A program made the position numbers and the translations under genes. Of a DNA stretch of 5,466 bases, positions 1 to 5,050 are shown one piece after another. Origin of the DNA: CAXRGH01 sp964230195 (GTDB lineage: Bacteria; Pseudomonadota; Gammaproteobacteria; Enterobacterales; Alteromonadaceae). The stretch spans positions 1 through 5,466 of the forward strand of contig CAXRGH010000266.1 in the NCBI GenBank assembly GCA_964230195.1, in the 5' to 3' direction. Every line of letters starts with the position of its first letter. Position 1 is the first letter of the stretch. A model generated the notes under the pieces. The model saw only the letters and a program-made list of their open reading frames with translations, was not told the DNA's origin and ran no database searches.

Positions 1-1841
1 TGCAGTACGACATCAATGATTACAAAACCAAAACAGAACTTACCCGCAATAAATTGCTGACGTCGGTGTTCTCAGCTATCCGCTCTTATCAGCAGCTCTC
101 AGAGATAAGCCGTTCTAGAGATTTTTTACAATCGTTAAACAGTCTCAATCGTCAATTGTTGGCTCAATCTAACTTGACCGATTTTGTTCGTGTATTAATA
201 CAAAATGCCGTTAAATTGTTTGGTACAGAGAGCAGCGGTGCGCTTTTAATTGACCATCCGTTGGATACTCAAGAAGTTAACGATAGTGGTTTTTGGGTTG
301 TTTACGGAACTGGCCTCTATGAAAGCCAAACCGGAGAGCGATTTGAAAAATCGATGCCTGGTCGAGCTATTCATTTGGTGACCAAAGCGGTCGCAGAAAA
401 ACATCACCAAATCGAAGAAGACGCATTGGTAATTTACATCCAAGCTCAGTCTTGCGTTGGTGTGTTAATTTTGGATATGCAACACCCATTGGATTTGGCA
501 CAAGAGCTTCTGCAAGCGTTCGTAAGCAACATTGCTTCGGATTTAGATAACTCTTTGTTAATTAAAAAAGTATCAGACATCGCTTATCGCGACGCGTTAA
601 CAAATTTACCAAATAGAACCAAATTCATTCAGTTACTTGATGAATACACTGCCGGACGAGTTGCAGGCGACACTGTTATCTTACTTGATATTGACCATTT
701 TTCTGACATTAACGATGGCCTTGGACAAGAAGCAGGTAACAGCTTACTTCTGGCGGTCGCAGGCAGGCTCCAGCAAAAACTTGACCCGTCGGTAACCGTT
801 TGCCGTATCGGTGCAGATATCTTTGGACTGATTGGAGATAAATCGAACCTCGATACAACCGTCGTTCTCAATATCTTTAATCGTGCTTTTAGAGCGGGTG
901 AACATGTAATTCCCATCAATTGTACTTTGGGCATTTGCCGCAAGTTAGACAACGATAAAAACGGATTGGCCGTTTTAAAACATGCAAATATTGCGTTAAA
1001 TCGTGCCAAAAAAGACATTCAGTCTCGGTACAGTTTCTATAAGACCGAAATGGAAGACGAGACAAGTTGGCGTCTGGGTATGATTAGACGTTTAACCTCG
1101 GATTTCCATGACGGCAAGCTCCAAGTTTGGTATCAACCTCAGTTAAATGTTTCAACGGGTCAGTTTATTGGTATGGAAGCGTTGCTGCGCTGGCCAAATG
1201 GAGAGGGTGGTTTTGTGTCGCCGGTAACATTTATTCCTTTAGCAGAATATTCGGGTTTGATTGTTGATATTGGCGATTGGGTTCTTGATCAATCCTGTAA
1301 GCAGTTGAATCGTTTGCAACAACTAGGCTTAGGTGGTTTGAGGGTTGCTGTTAATGTGTCTATGCCTCAATTTAGAAATACAGATTTTGTAGATCGCGTT
1401 ATTTCCGTTGCAAACGAAAATCACGTGGCAGCAAAACAAATTGAGTTGGAAATTACGGAAAGTGTTGTGATGGATGACCCTAAACTGGTGATTAGAGCGT
1501 TAGAGCAGCTCAAGCAGCACGAGTTTACCATCGCAATCGACGACTTCGGTACTGGCTTTTCCTCGTTGAGTTATCTGCATCAGTTACCACTGGATAGAAT
1601 CAAAGTCGACCGAGAGTTTATCAAGGACATCGGTGAAGGTGGTGACGGCATAATTGCCCAAACGGTTATCAATCTAGGTCAGAAGTTGGGTCTAGAAACA
1701 ATAGCGGAAGGCATCGAAACTCAGGAGCAACTCGACTACATTCAATCTTTGGGATGTGATGAGGCGCAAGGGTACTTTCACGCTAAACCAATGCCTGCGG
1801 ACGAATTAGAGAAGTTTTTGTTAAATCAAAAAGACAATTAA
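1..1841 (+). CDS. Response-regulator-type c-di-GMP phosphodiesterase (REC tail, DUF3369-like, degenerate GGDEF, EAL); 5' partial
   Basis: Predicted cytoplasmic enzyme that hydrolyses c-di-GMP to pGpG. The frame (codons starting at nt 3) is open to the left edge, so the true start lies outside the window and the TTG at 54 is probably not a start. Its first residues (INDYKTKTELTRNKL) resemble the end of a receiver domain, with the conserved lysine, running into a DUF3369/GAF-like sensor (about nt 54-540). A GGDEF domain follows (about 580-1040), but its signature reads GADIF (810-824), the RxxD inhibitory site is DPSV, and the usual GHxxGD reads GQEAGN, so cyclase activity is unlikely. The EAL domain (about 1080-1820) keeps every catalytic landmark: EALLR 1176-1190, Asn 1353, Glu 1449 in LEITES, DDFGTG 1539-1556, Lys 1602, Glu 1707 in AEGIE and Gln 1767 in AQGY. 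The degenerate GGDEF may act as a GTP-sensing or structural module. Input is probably phosphorylation by an unseen histidine kinase. The EAL assignment is very secure; REC-DUF3369 is from remembered family patterns. Confidence 0.93.
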   Translation, partial: QYDINDYKTKTELTRNKLLTSVFSAIRSYQQLSEISRSRDFLQSLNSLNRQLLAQSNLTDFVRVLIQNAVKLFGTESSGALLIDHPLDTQEVNDSGFWVVYGTGLYESQTGERFEKSMPGRAIHLVTKAVAEKHHQIEEDALVIYIQAQSCVGVLILDMQHPLDLAQELLQAFVSNIASDLDNSLLIKKVSDIAYRDALTNLPNRTKFIQLLDEYTAGRVAGDTVILLDIDHFSDINDGLGQEAGNSLLLAVAGRLQQKLDPSVTVCRIGADIFGLIGDKSNLDTTVVLNIFNRAFRAGEHVIPINCTLGICRKLDNDKNGLAVLKHANIALNRAKKDIQSRYSFYKTEMEDETSWRLGMIRRLTSDFHDGKLQVWYQPQLNVSTGQFIGMEALLRWPNGEGGFVSPVTFIPLAEYSGLIVDIGDWVLDQSCKQLNRLQQLGLGGLRVAVNVSMPQFRNTDFVDRVISVANENHVAAKQIELEITESVVMDDPKLVIRALEQLKQHEFTIAIDDFGTGFSSLSYLHQLPLDRIKVDREFIKDIGEGGDGIIAQTVINLGQKLGLETIAEGIETQEQLDYIQSLGCDEAQGYFHAKPMPADELEKFLLNQKDN

Positions 1842-1866
1842 AGTGATGGGCGTCGTCATATTTTAA

Positions 1867-1884
1867 CGGAATTTTTGTATTCCG
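1867..1884. other. Small inverted repeat after the EAL gene, weak terminator candidate
   Basis: CGGAAT (1867-1872) and ATTCCG (1879-1884) form a perfect 6-bp stem around a 6-nt loop, 25 nt past the stop codon of the EAL gene. No T-run follows it on the plus strand, so it is a poor intrinsic terminator. It could only weakly attenuate readthrough or may be meaningless. Confidence 0.25.
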
Positions 1885-1921
1885 CCTCTATACCAATAAC
1901 AGGTCAGGCATTAAAATCCAC

Positions 1922-1930
1922 TGCTAAAAT
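1922..1930 (+). promoter_or_regulatory. Candidate extended -10 promoter for the M48 protease gene
   Basis: TGCTAAAAT matches the extended -10 form TGnTATAAT at all but one base. The -10 hexamer is 1925-1930. The best -35-like hexamer 18 bp upstream, AGGTCA at 1901-1906, shares only three bases with TTGACA. Transcription would begin near 1937, giving a leader of about 18 nt that still contains the ribosome binding site. Read by eye only. Confidence 0.35.
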
Positions 1931-1945
1931 ATTCAAATCTTGACT

Positions 1946-1949
1946 AGGA
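1946..1949 (+). promoter_or_regulatory. Ribosome binding site that selects the ATG at 1955
   Basis: AGGA lies five bases before the ATG at 1955, a normal Shine-Dalgarno distance. The same sequence overlaps or abuts the alternative ATG at 1949 and falls inside the reading frame that would start from TTG 1940, so neither of those is well served by it. The 1955 start also gives a clean lipoprotein signal peptide. Confidence 0.6.
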
Positions 1950-1954
1950 TGTTT

Positions 1955-2749
1955 ATGAAAATTCTACCGCTAGCATTACTTGCAGTGTTCACGCTCACGA
2001 GTTGTACCAAGTCACCGACCGGTCGATCTCAATTCGCGTTTATGTCGCAAAGTAAACTCGAACAAATGGGAACGGAATCGTTTGAGCAGATGAAATCGGA
2101 AATTCCGATCAGCAAAGATAAGAAATTGACCGCTTTTGTCCAGTGTGTTGCTGATCAGATTACCCCGAATGTTAGCAAAGAAGCCCATAGCGAAGATTGG
2201 GAAGTCGTCTTGTTTGATTCGGAACAAATCAATGCTTTCGCATTACCTGGTGGAAAAATTGGTGTTTACACGGGAATATTAAACGTTGTCGAAGATCAGC
2301 ATCAGCTTGCAGCAATCATGGGTCACGAAGTAGCTCATGTTATCGCCAATCATTCTAATGAACGGTTGTCATCCAATCAGGCAGCCGCCGTTACGCAGCA
2401 ATTAGCAGGGGCACTATTAGGTGGTCAAGACGAGAAAACGAAAAGCTATGTTATGGCCGGTTTAGGGGTTGGCCTACAATACGGTGTTTTGATGCCATAC
2501 GGTCGTTCACATGAAAAAGAAGCGGACATCATAGGGCAAGAATTAATGGCTGTTTCTGGATTCAAACCGGACGCAGCAGTGGCGCTTTGGCACAATATGG
2601 CGGCGGCATCTGGTTCTGCGCCACCGGAATTTATGTCAACTCACCCTTCTCACGATACGCGCATAAATAAACTGACTGAACACCTACAGGTGACTCAACC
2701 AATGTATACCGCGAGCAGTAATAAACCCAATTGTTATAAACCTAAGTAA
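1955..2749 (+). CDS. M48 family zinc metalloprotease lipoprotein (OMA1/LoiP-like)
   Basis: Predicted zinc endopeptidase anchored in the envelope, of the group that degrades or processes misfolded outer-membrane and periplasmic proteins (E. coli LoiP and BepA, mitochondrial OMA1). From ATG 1955 it is 264 residues, close to the length of LoiP. Residues 1-17 form a lipoprotein signal peptide: Lys2, a hydrophobic core and a lipobox Leu-Thr-Ser-Cys17. The residue after Cys17 is not Asp, so outer-membrane sorting by Lol is expected. The zinc site is HEVAH (124-128, nt 2324-2338), with the third ligand Glu189 in the EAD motif (nt 2519-2521). The C-terminal STHPSHDTRI block is typical of M48C enzymes. 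One Cys in the N-terminal half (VQCVAD) and one near the C-terminus (NCYKPK) could form a disulfide. Family assignment is secure; which named member it matches is not, so no symbol is given. The gene stands alone between two gaps of about 100 bp. Confidence 0.93.
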   Translation: MKILPLALLAVFTLTSCTKSPTGRSQFAFMSQSKLEQMGTESFEQMKSEIPISKDKKLTAFVQCVADQITPNVSKEAHSEDWEVVLFDSEQINAFALPGGKIGVYTGILNVVEDQHQLAAIMGHEVAHVIANHSNERLSSNQAAAVTQQLAGALLGGQDEKTKSYVMAGLGVGLQYGVLMPYGRSHEKEADIIGQELMAVSGFKPDAAVALWHNMAAASGSAPPEFMSTHPSHDTRINKLTEHLQVTQPMYTASSNKPNCYKPK

Positions 2750-2801
2750 CTAATAAATCTACCTAATTTTATATTATTTACTGGCTATTTTCGTCAAATT
2801 G

Positions 2802-2849
2802 GGTAAATTGTTGGCATCTGTAGGTAAATGATCTAAACACATGGGTAAA
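2802..2849 (+). repeat. Three GGTAAA hexamers spaced exactly 21 bp apart at the pilin start
   Basis: GGTAAA occurs at 2802-2807, 2823-2828 and 2844-2849, so each copy is 21 bp (two helical turns) from the next. The first two copies extend to GGTAAAT. The third overlaps codons 2 and 3 of the pilin gene (Gly-Lys). The sequences between copies are not alike, so this is not a tandem duplication. It could be a phased protein-binding site or chance. Confidence 0.3.
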
Positions 2850-3350
2850 CGCAGTCATCAAAGTGGTTTCACTTTAATAGAGTTAATCATAGTTATCGTT
2901 ATTCTCGGGGTATTGGCCGTTACAGCGGCGCCTAAGTTCTTAGGGCTACAAGAGGATGCAGAGAGAGGTGCTTTTTTAGGGGTTGCTTCAGCTTTCAAGC
3001 AAGGGGTGAAGCAAGTTCACTATGTCTGGCTTATCCGAGGAAATGGCGCTGCGGTCCTAAATCTAATTGAAATAGATGATGAAGACGCTGGTGGCGATTT
3101 GAGTGTCAATCAATTCGGCTATCCTGCAGATACCCGAGGGACCAGTTTAACGTTAAATAGTGAAGCGGACTGTTTAGATGTTTGGCGCGCGGTCTTAGAT
3201 ACTGATACAACGGTTGAGGGCGACAACTCTGGTACTTACGAAGCGGTATATGAGGGAGCCAATGACTGTACCTATAGCCACACTACTTATAGTGACCTGC
3301 AAGTCAATTACAATTCAAATTCTGGTGAAGTCACCATAACTACTGATTAA
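2841..3350 (+). CDS. Type IV prepilin, MSHA pilin-like
   Basis: Predicted type IVa pilin or minor pilin, inserted in the inner membrane, cleaved and N-methylated by a prepilin peptidase (PilD type), then assembled into a pilus. It has 169 residues. The leader is nine residues ending in Gly9; cleavage before Phe10 leaves mature FTLIE with the essential Glu5 (Glu14 of the precursor). The following hydrophobic helix and the APKFLGLQEDA stretch closely resemble MshA/MshB of Vibrio and Shewanella. Cys111 and Cys143 probably close the C-terminal disulfide loop; the globular part is acidic. The ATG at 2841 is the only reasonable start, because an in-frame stop lies at 2829-2831. The upstream region has only a weak, distant AGGT at 2822-2825, so translation may be inefficient. 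No other msh or pil gene is adjacent; it is an orphan here and must use assembly genes elsewhere. Prepilin identity is very secure; membership of the MSHA pilus itself is an inference. Confidence 0.92.
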   Translation: MGKRSHQSGFTLIELIIVIVILGVLAVTAAPKFLGLQEDAERGAFLGVASAFKQGVKQVHYVWLIRGNGAAVLNLIEIDDEDAGGDLSVNQFGYPADTRGTSLTLNSEADCLDVWRAVLDTDTTVEGDNSGTYEAVYEGANDCTYSHTTYSDLQVNYNSNSGEVTITTD

Positions 3351-3369
3351 TCCATATCACATTTATGAT

Positions 3370-3392
3370 GGCTGAGTGACCTTAGTTCAGCC
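3370..3392. other. Perfect 6-bp inverted repeat between pilin and membrane-protein genes
   Basis: GGCTGA (3370-3375) pairs with TCAGCC (3387-3392) across an 11-nt loop, 20 nt after the pilin stop. Neither strand has a T-run after it, so it is not a typical intrinsic terminator. Its right arm ends 11 bp before a candidate -10 at 3404, which places it over the -35 zone, where an operator would also fit. Confidence 0.35.
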
Positions 3393-3403
3393 TCAATGCG
3401 CAG

Positions 3404-3409
3404 TATACT
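3404..3409 (+). promoter_or_regulatory. Candidate -10 element for the membrane-protein gene
   Basis: TATACT matches five of six bases of the sigma-70 -10 consensus. No convincing -35 hexamer is present at 16-18 bp upstream, where the inverted repeat 3370-3392 lies. Transcription would start near 3416, leaving a very short leader before the ATG at 3427, which makes the assignment doubtful. Confidence 0.25.
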
Positions 3410-3416
3410 AGTCCAC

Positions 3417-3421
3417 AGGGA
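3417..3421 (+). promoter_or_regulatory. Ribosome binding site that selects the ATG at 3427
   Basis: AGGGA lies five bases before the ATG at 3427. The in-frame GTG at 3424 is only two bases from it, too close for efficient initiation, so the ATG is preferred. Confidence 0.6.
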
Positions 3422-3426
3422 AAGTG

Positions 3427-4098
3427 ATGAATCTCTCAATAGAACGTGAATATTATCTTAAGTTAAAAACTGAACTTGAAGCTTTTAAAGCGTACGCAAA
3501 GGAAAACTTTGCAGTCATTCTTACGGTAGCTTATTTGTTATCTAGTTCAGCTGGTATCCTGTATCTCCATGCGCTGATGTCATCGTTTAATGTGAACATT
3601 TTCTACCATATTGAGTTAAGCGATTATTTACTCGCGTTAATGACCAACGCCACCATTATCTCGGCATTTCTAACCTTTGCTTTTTTTGCGTTTGTATTGA
3701 TTACATTCTGGATTAAGTTTTTACCGAAACCAAGGAAAGACACATGGTTAAATCGTTTCTATTTGCGTCTTGCTCGTCCTTTTTATCGTCTCCCACCTCT
3801 ATTTAGCCTCATTTTTACAGCATATATCGTGCTCTTATCATATGCCGCGCTTATCGGCGGAACACACGCAGAGCAAGTGTTAGAAAGTAAATCGGATTTC
3901 TATAATGTCACATTAAACTACCCTGTGGACATTGGCGGTGAGAAAGTTCTTCAATTCCCGAGAATCAAACTCGTGACGTCGACAAACAGCAATCTATTCG
4001 TGTACGACCTAGACAAACAGCTCATAGTAATTTTACCGATCGCAAATATTGCGGGTATGTCGCCATTGCCGCCTGTGCGGATGGCTGATGGTGATTAG
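3427..4098 (+). CDS. Inner-membrane protein of unknown function, three TM helices plus periplasmic C-terminal domain
   Basis: Not assigned to a named family. It has 223 residues. A charged amphipathic N-terminus (about 1-27) leads to hydrophobic helices at about 28-51, 69-98 and 123-144. The loop 99-122 carries many Lys and Arg, so by the positive-inside rule it and the N-terminus are cytoplasmic and the C-terminal 145-223 is periplasmic. The stretch after helix 1 (FNVNIFYHIELSDYLLA, about 54-70) resembles a pattern I recall from many uncharacterised bacterial membrane proteins. The C-terminal domain looks like short beta strands: an LVTSTNSNLFVYD segment (182-194), then VILPIANI (201-208), which could be a small beta barrel. 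No catalytic motif is visible. It follows the pilin by 76 bp and converges with the binding-protein gene, leaving only six bases between stops. Composition and good start signals support a real gene; the function is open. Confidence 0.8.
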   Translation: MNLSIEREYYLKLKTELEAFKAYAKENFAVILTVAYLLSSSAGILYLHALMSSFNVNIFYHIELSDYLLALMTNATIISAFLTFAFFAFVLITFWIKFLPKPRKDTWLNRFYLRLARPFYRLPPLFSLIFTAYIVLLSYAALIGGTHAEQVLESKSDFYNVTLNYPVDIGGEKVLQFPRIKLVTSTNSNLFVYDLDKQLIVILPIANIAGMSPLPPVRMADGD

Positions 4099-4099
4099 T

Positions 4100-4121
4100 C
4101 GAGCTTACTTACTCGGTTTTT
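4100..4121 (+). terminator. Weak terminator-like hairpin at the convergent junction
   Basis: CGAG (4100-4103) and CTCG (4112-4115) can pair around an 8-nt loop, followed by a G and five Ts (4117-4121). The 4-bp stem is short for an intrinsic terminator. It lies mostly inside the last codons of the opposing gene, because only six bases separate the two stop codons. No better terminator for the membrane-protein gene is visible. Confidence 0.25.
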
Positions 4122-4866
4122 GCTTCCTGCTTAAACGCATATGTAGTGGCACGTTATTACGACTCATTGCGTCGTCGTAAAGGCCATATTCGATTCCAAT
4201 TTGAATCGCTTGGTTTAATATTTTGAGTGCCTCCAAGCTCGCTCTGTTGTCCTTAGAAAATGCCACATGGATAGTACGCTTTTCCGTATTGGAGCGGTCG
4301 AATGCTATCTGAGAGGCGTACTCTTTGAGCTCTGTGTTGAGTAAATAGTTGCCGTAACTTTCTGACATAACAAATCGGTCAATCCTGCGATTGAATAGCA
4401 ACTTAAACCCCTGATGAGCTGTGCTTACTTCAAGGACGTCGCCCGATACGAAGTGACTCAAAATCTTGTCATGGTCGCCAAGTCTGATACTCGCAACAAC
4501 CTTCATGCCATCCGGGTTTTTGATATTGTAAAAAGCGCCAAATGTACCAAATCCTATCGGATCGGAGAGTCTTGCCCACTTATCTCGACCTTCAAAGTTA
4601 GCGGCCATAAACAAGCCATGGCTTTTGCCCGTCTGTGTTCTATGTTTAGCGCGCGCCCAAGGGCCAATATCGGTTTCTATTGAGTAACCCAGTAAGCTGA
4701 GACTTTCGTTTAAGAATTCCCAGTTGGCTCGGTAAATTGGGTAATTTTTGGAAAGCATTTTTTCATGATCATGACCTACCGCAAAGGATATCGTTTTGTC
4801 ATTCGCCATTACTGGAATTGTCAGTAAAACAAATAAAACAACAACAATCGACAACCACGTTTTCAC
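4105..4866 (-). CDS. Exported periplasmic solute-binding-like protein (SBP_bac_3 type)
   Basis: Predicted periplasmic two-lobed binding protein of the extracellular solute-binding family 3 type, ligand unknown. It has 253 residues. Residues 1-21 form a Sec signal peptide with a likely signal peptidase I site VMA|ND after Ala21. The first lobe has the characteristic GPWARAKHRTQTGKSHG segment (68-84) and a DKWARLSDPIGFGTFGAFY stretch (95-113). The second has RLGDHD (128-133) and the NRRIDRFVMSES segment (159-170), which matches the usual 'gRiD' hinge-proximal pattern. The start is GTG (4864-4866): no in-frame ATG lies just upstream, and GGGG at 4875-4878 lies eight bases before it as a weak ribosome binding site. 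No permease or ATPase gene adjoins it. Such orphan proteins are common in marine gammaproteobacteria and may feed a distant transporter or a sensor. It is downstream of glmS on the same strand but separated by a strong terminator. Fold class likely; ligand and role unknown. Confidence 0.85.
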   Translation of the reverse strand: MKTWLSIVVVLFVLLTIPVMANDKTISFAVGHDHEKMLSKNYPIYRANWEFLNESLSLLGYSIETDIGPWARAKHRTQTGKSHGLFMAANFEGRDKWARLSDPIGFGTFGAFYNIKNPDGMKVVASIRLGDHDKILSHFVSGDVLEVSTAHQGFKLLFNRRIDRFVMSESYGNYLLNTELKEYASQIAFDRSNTEKRTIHVAFSKDNRASLEALKILNQAIQIGIEYGLYDDAMSRNNVPLHMRLSRKQKPSK

Positions 4867-4906
4867 TGTATTGGCCCCATCACAAATGTATTCATTAGAT
4901 TATTAA

Positions 4907-4915
4907 AATATAACA
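4907..4915 (-). promoter_or_regulatory. Candidate extended -10 promoter for the solute-binding protein gene
   Basis: Read on the minus strand, TGTTATATT fits TGnTATAAT with one mismatch (-10 hexamer at 4907-4912, TG at 4914-4915). No good -35 is seen at the expected distance, which an extended -10 can tolerate. Transcription would start near 4900, about 34 nt before the GTG start. An independent promoter fits with glmS transcription being stopped by the terminator at 4978-5002. Confidence 0.35.
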
Positions 4916-4977
4916 CCATTAGTGGCGATAAGGCAGAATTCGAAGGCGTATTTAGGGGGAATTACTAACAGGAATGT

Positions 4978-5002
4978 AAAAGGAGGGGAAGCCCCTCCTT
5001 TT
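4978..5002 (-). terminator. Strong intrinsic terminator of glmS
   Basis: A perfect 11-bp stem, AAAAGGAGGGG (4978-4988) with CCCCTCCTTTT (4992-5002), closes on a 3-nt loop. On the minus strand it begins 12 nt after the glmS stop and its right arm ends in TTTT. The seven inner pairs are mostly G-C. The T-run is short, but stem strength and position make termination of glmS likely. The sequence is symmetrical enough to work to some degree on the plus strand too. Confidence 0.85.
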
Positions 5003-5050
5003 CAAATCGAAAATTTATTCAACGGTGACCGATTTTGCCAAGTTTCTGGG
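4988..5050 (-). other. Probable unoccupied attTn7 site at the 3' end of glmS
   Basis: Tn7 and its relatives use TnsD to bind the last roughly 35 bp of glmS coding sequence and insert about 25 bp past the stop. Here the conserved end encoding NLAKSVTVE (5018-5044) is intact and close to the E. coli DNA sequence. The predicted insertion point falls near 4990, in the loop of the terminator. No Tn7-like ends, target-site duplication or transposition genes are visible, so the site appears empty. Confidence 0.5.

Noticed and set aside
54..56. TTG as the start of the EAL protein
   Set aside because: The frame continues upstream to the edge with receiver-like sequence, and there is no Shine-Dalgarno sequence before 54.
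246..443. 65-codon minus-strand open frame inside the EAL-protein gene
   Set aside because: It lies wholly antisense to a confidently identified coding region, has no recognisable domain and looks like a shadow frame.
629..1018. 129-codon minus-strand open frame opposite the GGDEF region
   Set aside because: Its translation is low-complexity Ser/Pro/Arg-rich, with no motif, and it overlaps the GGDEF coding sequence on the other strand.
1940..1954. TTG 1940 or ATG 1949 as the start of the protease
   Set aside because: AGGA at 1946-1949 is correctly spaced only for ATG 1955, which also gives the normal 17-residue lipoprotein leader.
2012..2227. 71-codon minus-strand open frame inside the protease gene
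   Set aside because: It is antisense to the M48 coding region, with no domain or convincing start signal.
2811..2827. Sigma-54 promoter upstream of the pilin (TTGGCAT followed by GGTA)
   Set aside because: The -24 half is acceptable, but the required GC dinucleotide and TTGC-type -12 half are missing at the right distance.
4414..4683. 89-codon plus-strand open frame opposite the solute-binding protein
   Set aside because: The minus-strand frame has a signal peptide and family-type motifs; this one has none and ends within the same gene.
4867..4977. Small gene or RNA between glmS and the binding protein
   Set aside because: No open frame with a start signal, no stable fold by eye and no tRNA-like sequence; the stretch appears to hold only the promoter of the binding-protein gene.
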